From contig JAWKZG010000008.1 in the NCBI GenBank assembly GCA_041396125.1, positions 178,303-242,302 on the forward strand: 64,000 nucleotides of DNA, given 5' to 3'. The notes beneath the pieces were generated by a model. It did no database searches. It was not told where the DNA came from and saw only the letters and a list, made by a program, of their open reading frames with translations. The DNA comes from JAWKZG01 sp041396125. Lineage in GTDB: Bacteria; Pseudomonadota; Gammaproteobacteria; Competibacterales; Competibacteraceae. A program made the translations under genes and the position numbers. This document shows positions 56,901 through 64,000 of this stretch, piece by piece. How positions within the stretch are numbered: the first letter of the stretch is position 1; the number at the start of each line of letters is the position of its first letter.

Positions 56901-59824
56901 GAAGTCCGCGGCTGACGCTCCGCGGCTTCTACAAGCAGATGTCGGGTGGAACGTCGTTTGGGCTCGTTATGACCGGCAGTGCGGTCGTTTTCGCGCCGTC
57001 ATCCTGGCCGCTTATCCTGCCTTTTGCACTGCTATGGCTGACAGCACCCGCACTTGCCTTGTGGAGCAGCCGGTCGCCAACAGCCGCGCAACAGCTCGCG
57101 GTTTCAGAGCTGGATGCGTGCGATTTGCGTCTCACGGCCCGGCGCACCTGGCGCTTCTTCGAGACATTCGTGACGCCGTCGGACAACATGCTGCCGCCGG
57201 ACAATTTCCAGGAGAACCCGGAACCAGTTATCGCGCACCGGACGTCACCCACCAACATGGGGCTTTATCTGCTCTCTGCCATCGCTGCCCGCGATTTTGG
57301 CTGGGCAGGAACTATCGAAACTGTCGAGCGGCTGGAATTAGCGTTCACCTCTATGCAAAAGCTGCCACGGTTCAAGGGCCATTTCCTCAACTGGTACGGG
57401 ACACAGGATCTGCAGACACTTGATCCCGCTTATGTCTCATCTGTCGACAGCGGAAATCTCGCCGGTCATCTGATTGTGCTTGCCAATGCCTGCGAAGAGT
57501 GGGGAGATGCTCTTCTTGCTGCACCGAATGCCCGGCTCGGCATGATGGATAATCTACGACTGGCACGTGAGGCCATCGACACGCTGGACGTCGCGAATGG
57601 CGGGCGCGGGCAGCAGCTCGTTGCCATCCTTGACGAGATTGAATCCCAACTCGGTGGGGCGCAAACGATTGAGGCACTCTCTCCGATACTAAATCGGCTT
57701 ACTGACAAGGCCACCAGGGCGGCCCACAGTATCTTGCCCAGAGCCGGAGATGACAGTTCTCTGGAGCTGTTTTTTTGGATCGAGATGCTGCGAAAAGTGA
57801 TCGTCGAACATGGCCGTGATCGGCTTCAAATCGCCGCTGCGCCGCATCTCCTGAAAGTCCGATTGAATAACCTCGCCGACAGGGCGCGCGAGATGGCACT
57901 TGCGATGGATTTCGCGTTTCTTCTTGATCCCGAGCGGAAACTGCTGTCGATAGGCTACTCCCTTGCTGACAACAGCCTCGACCCCAGCTGCTACGATCTG
58001 CTCGCGTCGGAAGCACGGCTCGCCAGCCTGTTTGCGATAGCGAAGGGGGATGTTCCGACACGGCATTGGTTCCGCCTCGGCCGGGCTGCAACACCTCTCG
58101 GAAGTGGCTCGGCGCTGATCTCCTGGTCTGGATCAATGTTTGAATATCTGATGCCATCGCTGGTGATGCGGGCACCGGCCGGCAGCTTGCTGGAACAGAC
58201 CAATCGTCTGGTGGTAAAGCGGCAGCAGTCTTATGGCTTGTCGCTGGGCATTCCATGGGGTATCTCGGAATCAGCCTATAACGCCCGCGACATAGAATTT
58301 ACCTACCAGTATTCTAACTTTGGTGTTCCCGGTCTCGGCCTGAAACGCGGCCTCTCCGAAAATGTGGTAATTGCGCCCTATGCAACAGGTCTTGCGGCAA
58401 TGGTAGACCCGCTCGGCGCACGACAGAACTTTACCCGCCTTGCGGCAATGGGCGCACGCGGTCGCTACGGTTTCTACGAAGCCCTCGATTTCACCCGCTC
58501 ACGGCTGCCTGATAACGAGAACGTTGCCATCGTACGTAACTTCATGGCCCATCACCAAGGCATGACTATCGTTGCTATTGCGAACATCCTGCATGACGGT
58601 CAGATGCGCGCCCGTTTCCACCGCGAACCGATGATCCAGTCCTGTGAGCTCCTGCTGCAGGAGCGCCTGCCCAGAGACGTTGCCGTCGCGCAGCCACGGG
58701 CCGAAGAGGTGAATGCTTCCGCCGCCCAGGCCAGCAGCAGCACGCCAACGGTGCGCCGCATCCCGGCGTCAGCTGGAGGAGCCCCCGTAACACATTTGCT
58801 GTCGAACGGGCGCTATACAGTAATGCTAACCGCTGCAGGGGCGGGTTACAGTCGCTGGCGCGATCTTGCTGTGACCCGATGGCGGGAGGACACCACCCGC
58901 GACGACTGGGGTTCTTTTATCTTTCTGCGAGATATACAGAGCGGGCATGTCTGGTCTGCCAGCGCCCAGCCGGTCGGAAGCGACGCGGAATACGATTCAG
59001 TCGACTTTGGTGAAGATCACGCTGGATTCATCCTCAATGAGAGTGGCTTGACTACTAGCATGGATATTTTGGTCTCCGGCGAGGATGACAGCGAGGTTCG
59101 TCGAGTATCCCTGACCAACAGCGGACGCCATGCGCGTGAGATCGAACTCACATCCTACACAGAGCTGGCCTTGACACTGCCAGCTGCCGACAATGCACAC
59201 CCGGCGTTCGCCAAGCTGTTCATCGTAACCGAGCATCTCGCCGAATTCGGTGCGCTCATAGCAACACGACGCCTGCGCTCACACGAAGAGTCGCAGGTAT
59301 GGGCCGCCCATTTTGCTGTCGTGGAAGGCGAAATAGTCGCTGATCCGCAATACGAGTCCGATCGCGCCCGTTTTCTGGGCCGGAATCACACGGTCGGCGC
59401 GGCGGCTGCCATGGCGGATGGCCATCCCTTTCGAATACCGTCGGGACTGTTTCGACCTGATTTTTTCGCCTCGATATCGCGTCATACTTCGCCTGGCAAG
59501 AGCGCACGGACGGCTCTCTGGACCGTTGTCGGCCGTCGCTATCCGGAGCTGCTGGATCTCATCGATAAACATCATGATCGCAGCGCGTTTGGGCGGGCAG
59601 CAAAGACCCTGGCGTGGACTCAGGCCCAGGTTCAGCTTCGTCATCTGATATCGATGGTGAGGCGGCGAATTTTCAAAGGTTGGCCGCACCAGTCTTGCAC
59701 GCTGACCCCCGTTTCAGAGCGCCCCGCGGACGATCATCCGTGGCTCGGGGCTCCCAGGCAGGTTTGTGGCCGCATGGTATTTCCAGCGATCGCCAATCGT
59801 TCTCCTGCGTATCGACAATATTGA
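53993..59824 (+). CDS. ndvB: Cyclic beta-1,2-glucan synthase (NdvB/ChvB type), N-terminal two-thirds
   Basis: Inner-membrane giant enzyme that makes and cyclises beta-1,2-glucan from UDP-glucose, exported as periplasmic osmoregulated glucan. Visible order: ELFSIERLEQHAESLAAAQSV, first membrane region (about 445-500), GT84 glycosyltransferase with YVITLDADTMLPRDAALRLIGKM (Asp about 671-673) and the RHQHRWTRGDWQL-like KRQHRWTRGDWQLLPW, further membrane helices at about 855-905 and 985-1025, the glucoamylase-like middle (TSPTNMGLYLLSAIAARDFG; LPRFKGHFLNWYGTQDLQTL; GIPWGISESAYNARD; AHHQGMTIVAIANIL), and the first part of the GH94 phosphorylase-like domain. ATG 54107 (MTPPLRYFF) is a plausible alternative start. 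Open to 59824; the family sequence then continues in other frames. Confidence 0.88.
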   Translation: MLRLTNPKPDRKPFPLEKEAPYEHTTARPICPQFGWGRMTPPLRYFFRSRYRSQPWNNTAPVREELFSIERLEQHAESLAAAQSVTLKPPTVLSLLARLNDNARVLLAAYRASAIELESGRDVVPAAEWLLDNYHLVEAQIREIRDDLPLGYYRQLPKLANGPFVGYPRVFSLAWAFVAHTDSNFDPDSLRRFIAAYQRVQPLTIGELWAVAITLRIVLIENLRRLTDQITAGRCTRADADALTSRLLASGGARSALETDISTRSPEPLSATFAAHLAKRLRNQDPITTPALGWLEERLKFQGTSINEVVQHVQHRQGASNLTVRNIITSMRLISDIDWAELFESVSLVDERLRAGSAFAAMDFPTRDLYRSAIEQLARGSSASEFEIADLALKSSHVAAAEAVNAMEAERVGDPGYHLIAEGRRALEQIIGFRPPLRLLISRFNMGLGIGGYVGAILFVTTGLMVLALWALAISGLTGGWLALFALVGFLPATEAATALINRGITWSFSATTLPGLELTTGVPPSLRTLVAVPTLLTSEADLLEQVERLEVHHLAGAGGDLTFALLSDGVDAEQEILAGDAHLLAVAEEAIGQLNRLYGPGPGGSRFLLLHRRRVFNASENKWMGWERKRGKLHELNRLLRGATDTTFMPSAAHTPRVPADVRYVITLDADTMLPRDAALRLIGKMAHPLNRPKFSSVEQRVIDGYSILQPRVTPTLPVGREGSLYQRVFSSPGGIDPYAAAISDVYQDLFGEGSYIGKGIYDIDAFEASLSDRVPENALLSHDLFEGIFARAGLASDVEVVEEFPSRYDVVSKRQHRWTRGDWQLLPWVFGRQKGRQAVPLLGRFKMLDNLRRSLLAPLILIAFGLCWLLPTPSSLVGTLLVLAAVAIPVFLPTFFAVLPHRSGIRLRNHLRMFAADLQLAIMQFLLSVAFLPDQAWRMLDAIVRTLVRLFATRRHLLEWTTAAQSTGSPRLTLRGFYKQMSGGTSFGLVMTGSAVVFAPSSWPLILPFALLWLTAPALALWSSRSPTAAQQLAVSELDACDLRLTARRTWRFFETFVTPSDNMLPPDNFQENPEPVIAHRTSPTNMGLYLLSAIAARDFGWAGTIETVERLELAFTSMQKLPRFKGHFLNWYGTQDLQTLDPAYVSSVDSGNLAGHLIVLANACEEWGDALLAAPNARLGMMDNLRLAREAIDTLDVANGGRGQQLVAILDEIESQLGGAQTIEALSPILNRLTDKATRAAHSILPRAGDDSSLELFFWIEMLRKVIVEHGRDRLQIAAAPHLLKVRLNNLADRAREMALAMDFAFLLDPERKLLSIGYSLADNSLDPSCYDLLASEARLASLFAIAKGDVPTRHWFRLGRAATPLGSGSALISWSGSMFEYLMPSLVMRAPAGSLLEQTNRLVVKRQQSYGLSLGIPWGISESAYNARDIEFTYQYSNFGVPGLGLKRGLSENVVIAPYATGLAAMVDPLGARQNFTRLAAMGARGRYGFYEALDFTRSRLPDNENVAIVRNFMAHHQGMTIVAIANILHDGQMRARFHREPMIQSCELLLQERLPRDVAVAQPRAEEVNASAAQASSSTPTVRRIPASAGGAPVTHLLSNGRYTVMLTAAGAGYSRWRDLAVTRWREDTTRDDWGSFIFLRDIQSGHVWSASAQPVGSDAEYDSVDFGEDHAGFILNESGLTTSMDILVSGEDDSEVRRVSLTNSGRHAREIELTSYTELALTLPAADNAHPAFAKLFIVTEHLAEFGALIATRRLRSHEESQVWAAHFAVVEGEIVADPQYESDRARFLGRNHTVGAAAAMADGHPFRIPSGLFRPDFFASISRHTSPGKSARTALWTVVGRRYPELLDLIDKHHDRSAFGRAAKTLAWTQAQVQLRHLISMVRRRIFKGWPHQSCTLTPVSERPADDHPWLGAPRQVCGRMVFPAIANRSPAYRQY

Positions 59825-62576
59825 GGATATCGTGTCTGCTGCGGGGCTCACGAATATTATGCCTCGCAGTTGACCCCGTCATCGTCAACGAGCATGATCG
59901 TCTTACCCGCAGGATCCAGGAAGGCGCATTGAGACCGCAATAAGGAGCAGTCAATCGCGACCGTGATTTCGCGAAACGGCGCGCTGCGCGCCGACCTCAT
60001 GAGCGCTACCCGGGCTTTGTCAATCGGTCGCCCGTGTCGTTCTGGCTGGTGCGTCACGGGCCCATCGCCGACCAGCTCGAATCTGTATCCTGCAAACTGG
60101 CAACCCAGCCATCACGGCTCCACCGTCAGAAACCTTTACTGTCGGCACCGCAGCTATTACCGACACCAGAACCTTGAGTTCTTCAACGGCCTTGGCGGCT
60201 TCGGCCAGATGGGCGGGAATATGTCACCATCCCACGCTGGCCAAACGACACACCGGCGCCGTGGGTTAATGTGATCGCCAATCCCGGCTTCGGCTTCCAG
60301 GTAGCCGCAGATGCGGGAGTGGCTACACCTGGGCTGAGAACAGTTCGCAGAATCAGCTTACGCCTTCCTGGTCGAATGATCCGGTCGGAAATCCGCCCGG
60401 CGAGAGCGGATCTGGCGATTCGCGACGAAAAGACTTTGACTTCGAGTGGCAGCAGCCAATCCAGGACGGAACCTATATTGCTTCGCCACGGCCGCGGCTA
60501 TAGCCGCTTTTCAACACCAGGCAAACGACATCGCACTTGAATTGCTGCAGTATGTGCCGCTTGCCGATCCGATCAAAATTTCACGGCTGACGCTTGAAAA
60601 CCTCGGTTTCCCCGCCGGTTATCGGTAACCGCCTATGCGGAGTGGGTTCTTGGCACGTCGCGTGGCGCTTCGGGACCTTTCATTGTGACGGAAATTGATG
60701 CCAGCACCGGCGCGATGCTGGCCCGCAACCCCTGGAGCATCGCTTTCTCCAGCCGCGTGGCCCTTTCGCCGATCTTGGCGGTCGGCAGACATGGGATAGC
60801 GGACCGCACCGAGTTTCTTGGCCGTAACGGCGGACCTGCGGAACCCGCAGTGCTCACCGGAAAAACCCCGCTATCCGGTACAACCGGCGCCGGCCTGACC
60901 TCTGTGCGGCCTTGCAGAGCGTTGCTGCGGAGCTTGCTGCGGGCGAGACAGTCGAAGTCGTCTGGTTGGTCGGGCAATGATCAGTCGAAGAGGCACGGAC
61001 GCTAATCGATCACTTATCGAGGTTGATCTTGATGCTGTTCTTGCAGGAGGTGACAGAGCACTGGGAGACATTGCTCGGCAATCCAGGTCAAAAAACCTGA
61101 CCGGGCGATGGATATCGCTGCTGAACGGTTGGCTGCTTTATCAGACGCTCGCCTGTCGCATCCGGGCACGCTCGGCTTTCATCGGCCAGCGGCGCTTACG
61201 GTTTCCGCGATCAGCTACAGGACGGCATGGCGTTGACATTCGCCAGACCGACATGACACGGCAGCATATACTGCGCGCCGCCGCCGCCCGGCAGTTCGCC
61301 GAAGGGGATGTGCAGCATTGGTGGTTGCCGCATTCCGGGCAGGGCGTACGAACGCGAATATCAGACGACCGCGTCTGGCTCGCATTTGCGACAGCGACCT
61401 ACATCACCTGTACAGGTGACGTCGCGATTCTGGATGAGATCGTGCCGTTTCTTGAGGGGCCCGACCCTGCGTCCCGGCGAGCACGACGCCTTTTTCCAGC
61501 CGATGCTCGCGGACGAAACAGCCTCGCTGTTTGAGCACTGTGCCCGCGGCCTGGATCAGTGCCTCGAACTGACCGGTGCACACGGCCTGCCGCTTATCGG
61601 TACCGGCGACTGGAACGACGGCATGGACCGGGTCGCAGGTGCGTGAAAGCGTATGGCTTGACATACAAGGGCAGTGGACCATCGAGCTTTTCACACCGCT
61701 GGCGAAAGGACGCGACGATGACCGTGCCCGGCGCTGGTTCGCGCATGCAGTCTCGGTGCGGAAGGCACTGGAACAGGAGGCCTGGGATGGTGAATGGTAT
61801 CGCCGTGCAACTGATGATGGCACTTGGCTCGGCTCCAACAGAGCGAAGAATGCCGGATAGATTCCATCGCACAGTCCTGGGCCGTGTTGTCAGGTGCCGC
61901 CGACCCCGCGCGCGCTGCTGTGGCAATGGGCTCCCTGGAAGCACCTATCCGCCGTGACGACGGACTGGCCACCCTGTTCTCGCCGCCCTTCGACAAGGTG
62001 CCTCTCGACCCCGGTTATATCAGTTACCCACCGGGCTTGCGCGAAAATGGTGGCCAGTACAGCCATGCCGCCATGTGGGTGATCCTCGCATTTGCGAAGC
62101 TGGGTGAAGGTGATAAGGCCGGCGAGCTGTTCGCACTGCTAAACCCGATCAACCATGCGCGCACACCCGAGGAGGTTGAACGCTACAAGGTCGAACCCTA
62201 CGTTGTCGCGGCCGACGTCTATTCCGTTTCGCCTCATGTCGGCCGCGGGGGATGGACCTGGTATACGGGCTCCGCTGCCTGGATGTATCGCGCCGGTATC
62301 GAGGGCATTCTGGGCATCCGTCGGGAGGGTGCTTTGCTGGTCATCGAACCCTGCATTCCAGCCGCATGGCCGGGGTTTGAAGCCACAGTAAAAATAGCCT
62401 CCACCCAGTACGATATCCGTGTGGAAACGTCACCACATTGCCTGGATGAGGTCATGCATGTCGTCCTTGATGGCGCGCGTATCCCTTGTGTTGAAGGTGG
62501 TGCCCGCGTCCCGTTGGATGGCGGCACGCATAGTTTGGTGATAAGGCGCTATGCGAAAAATAGCAAAGCAGGTTGA
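59650..62576 (+). pseudogene. ndvB: Cyclic beta-1,2-glucan synthase, 3' part in many frames (GH94 domain)
   Basis: The remaining ~900 residues of the synthase are recognisable but broken by a dozen or more 1-nt slips: NFQRLAAPVLHADPRFRAP (59670), LEFFNGLGGF (60176), ALELLQYVPLADPIKISRLTLENL (60533), GTSRGASGPFIVTEIDASTGAMLARNPWS (60651), RTEFLGRNG, MLNGWLLYQTLACR-like LLNGWLLYQTLACRI (61120), QHWWLPHSGQGVRTRISDDRVWLA (61314), LFEHCARGLDQCLEL, GTGDWNDGMDRV (61608) and the intact tail from 61824 (CRIDSIAQSWAVLSGAADPARA ... HVGRGGWTWYTGSAAWMYRAGIEG). This GH94 domain trims and sets glucan length. No block is lost, so error or very recent decay is likely. Confidence 0.82.
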
Positions 62577-62715
62577 AATTGGGCCGTTATGCGAGCCTTG
62601 ACGGCTTGATAAGCCACCAAACAGTTTGTAATCAAGGATTTCATCTGTGGCATTAATTTTAGTTGTCCTTTTTTGCACAGGTGCATCAGTTAGCAATCTT
62701 TGACCATTTTTTAGA

Positions 62716-62742
62716 ACCCCGAATCCTTGGTCGGGGTGTTTT
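62716..62742 (+). terminator. Rho-independent terminator downstream of the glucan synthase gene
   Basis: ACCCCGA (62716-62722) and TCGGGGT (62731-62737) form a 7-bp GC-rich stem with an 8-nt loop, followed by GTTTT. Located 140 bp after the synthase stop. A TATAAT at 62822-62827 further down is a possible -10 box for the aminotransferase gene, without a clear -35. Confidence 0.55.
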
Positions 62743-62911
62743 ACTCACGGCTCTTACACTGTGCCGGCGGATCAGGGCTGTTGTGACTCGATAGCGGGGC
62801 AGGGTATCTTCATCCTGTCGCTATAATGTCATAATGTTCGCCTGCACCAGACCTTGAATGATTGCGACTGATAATTTTAAGAAACGTATTTTTCCCCAAG
62901 GAATCTCAGCC

Positions 62912-63838
62912 ATGTCCACCGATGTTGCCCAAAGCACCCATGCTTACACCCAGGATCCCCGCAATGACAATATCCTGATTTATATCAATGGCGAGTTTTA
63001 TCCGCGTGAGAAAGCCATGGTGTCGGTATTCGACAGTGGCTATATTCTCGGCGATGGCGTCTGGGAAGGCTTGCGTGTGCATCATGGCCGGATTGCTTTT
63101 CTGCAGCAGCACCTGAAGCGCTTGTACGAAGGTGCCAAAGCCATTGATATGGCGATTGGTTTAAGCAAAGACGAGCTGACGAAAGCTCTGTATGACACGC
63201 TGCAGGCCAATCAGATGCAGGACGGTGTGCATATCCGTCTGATGGTCACACGCGGTATTAAAGCCACGCCTTATCAGGACCCTCGGGTCACCATTGGTCC
63301 GGCCACGATTGTAATCATTCCGGAATACAAAAATCCCAAACCGGAAACGCTGACACAGGGCATTCGGCTGTTTACCGTGCATGTACGGCGCGGTTATCCG
63401 GATGTGCAGGACCCGAAGTGGAACTCGCATTCCAAGCTGAACTGCATCAGCGCCTGTATCCAGGCCGCCAAGGCCGGTGCCGATGAAGCCCTGATGCTGG
63501 ACCCGCACGGTTTCGTGGCGACCTGCAACTCGGTGCATTTTTTCATCGTGCGCGAAGGCGAGGTCTGGACCTCCAGCGGCGATTACTGTCTGGGCGGTAT
63601 TACCCGCAGTAATATCCTGCGCCTGTGCCGCGAGAATGCGATTCCGGCATTCGAGAAAAACTTCAGTCTGACGGATGTCTACGGCGCTGAGGAAGCGTTT
63701 GTCACCGGTACTTTCGCCGGGGTTTCGCCGGTCTCCGAAGTCGATGGCCGGGTGATCGGCGATGGTCAGCGCGGGCCGATGGTCGAGCGTCTGCAACAGT
63801 TGTATCTGGCTTTGATCGAGCGCGATTGCGCGGCCTGA
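62912..63838 (+). CDS. Class IV aminotransferase (branched-chain/D-amino-acid transaminase type)
   Basis: PLP enzyme of about 308 residues. YINGEFYPREKAMVSVFDSGYILGDGVWEGLRVHHG is the fold-type IV N-terminus; VQDPKWNSHSKLNCISACIQA carries the PLP-binding Lys; DEALMLDPHGFVATCNSVHFFIVREGEVWT and GGITRSNILRLCREN are the characteristic C-terminal blocks. The start MSTDVAQ at 62912 has AAGGA upstream; the 18 extra codons from 62858 are not conserved. Likely acts on branched-chain or D-amino acids; followed by a sulfotransferase-like gene, a frequent pairing. Confidence 0.87.
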   Translation: MSTDVAQSTHAYTQDPRNDNILIYINGEFYPREKAMVSVFDSGYILGDGVWEGLRVHHGRIAFLQQHLKRLYEGAKAIDMAIGLSKDELTKALYDTLQANQMQDGVHIRLMVTRGIKATPYQDPRVTIGPATIVIIPEYKNPKPETLTQGIRLFTVHVRRGYPDVQDPKWNSHSKLNCISACIQAAKAGADEALMLDPHGFVATCNSVHFFIVREGEVWTSSGDYCLGGITRSNILRLCRENAIPAFEKNFSLTDVYGAEEAFVTGTFAGVSPVSEVDGRVIGDGQRGPMVERLQQLYLALIERDCAA

Positions 63839-63905
63839 GACTCTGTTTTAAGCAGGCCTTCCGGCATGTATAACTATCTTCCGGTTCTGTAAAACGGGAT
63901 AACTT

Positions 63906-64000
63906 ATGAACACTTACGTAGCCATGTGGTCGGGGCCGCGCAATATCTCGACCGCGATGATGCGGGCCTGGGAAAACCGCCCCGATACGGTCGTCTGGGA
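63906..64000 (+). CDS. Sulfotransferase-like protein, 5' fragment
   Basis: Only 32 codons in the window: MNTYVAMWSGPRNISTAMMRAWENRPDTVVWE. The SGPRNISTAMMRAW stretch is the nucleotide (PAPS-like) loop seen at the start of the sulfotransferase-like family that accompanies class IV aminotransferases. It continues past base 64000. Confidence 0.7.
   Translation, partial: MNTYVAMWSGPRNISTAMMRAWENRPDTVVW

Noticed and set aside
59614..62000. Several small independent genes after the glucan synthase
   Set aside because: Each fragment matches a successive part of the GH94 half of the same synthase, so they are pieces of one gene.

Overview
The window is a moderately GC-rich chromosomal segment of a Pseudomonadota bacterium, most likely a gammaproteobacterium. 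The reasons are a betB-type dehydrogenase, an IPTL-CTERM sorting signal on two large secreted proteins, TRAP and Liv-type transporters, HflK/HflC paralogues and many copies of a 20-bp palindrome of the Neisseria dRS3 type. The species cannot be named from the sequence alone. Many genes carry single-base insertions or deletions, mostly in short homopolymers and also in a cysteinyl-tRNA synthetase gene. Much of the apparent gene breakage is therefore probably sequence error, and it is flagged gene by gene.

Layout. 1-8774: metabolic and regulatory genes (3' part of betaine aldehyde dehydrogenase, a MocR regulator divergent from a LysE exporter, a MetOD1-like protein with a hybrid histidine kinase, a CmcJ/NvfI-like oxidoreductase, a glutathione S-transferase divergent from a LysR regulator). 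8680-15686: tandem amplification of a roughly 3.2-kb unit (decayed LysR 3' end + leader + giant beta-helix surface protein). The first copy has 8 and the second 15 internal 28-residue repeats; the third is cut off after 77 codons by an array of dRS3-like repeats (15687-16250).

16339-27264 is the most interesting part: a multi-gene NTP-dependent conflict (immunity/cell-death type) system. In order it has an EAD-nSTAND-formylglycine-generating-enzyme-fold (FGE) protein, a Trypco1 protein, a trypsin-EAD-coiled-coil protein, a coiled-coil protein with an iSTAND-like region, a MoxR AAA+ ATPase, a vWA protein, a truncated duplicate interrupted by a GntR remnant and an IS1380 remnant, and finally a TIR-FGE protein. 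Shared EAD and coiled-coil modules suggest how the proteins connect. The two FGE domains are closely related except in the stretch where diversity-generating retroelements place their variable region. A PIN-type toxin-antitoxin pair follows (27571-28456).

28543-49270 is a long catabolic and transport locus read away from a FadR-type regulator: FAH-family hydrolase, alpha/beta hydrolase, amidohydrolase, fused LivH-LivM permease, LivK, LivG, a LivF fused to a Tm-1-like (UPF0261) domain, the partner PEP-hydrolase-like TIM barrel, a large flotillin, two SRPBCC proteins (one fused to a quinone oxidoreductase), a 4HBT thioesterase, a KMAKS-type CysS and a TRAP transporter. It looks like uptake and breakdown of an organic acid or cyclic compound through CoA or ring-opened intermediates; the substrate cannot be read from sequence.

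49338-64000: two Crp/Fnr-like regulators, a secondary HflK-HflC-DUF1488 operon, a very large cyclic beta-1,2-glucan synthase (NdvB/ChvB type, badly frameshifted at its 3' end), a class IV aminotransferase and the start of a sulfotransferase-like gene.
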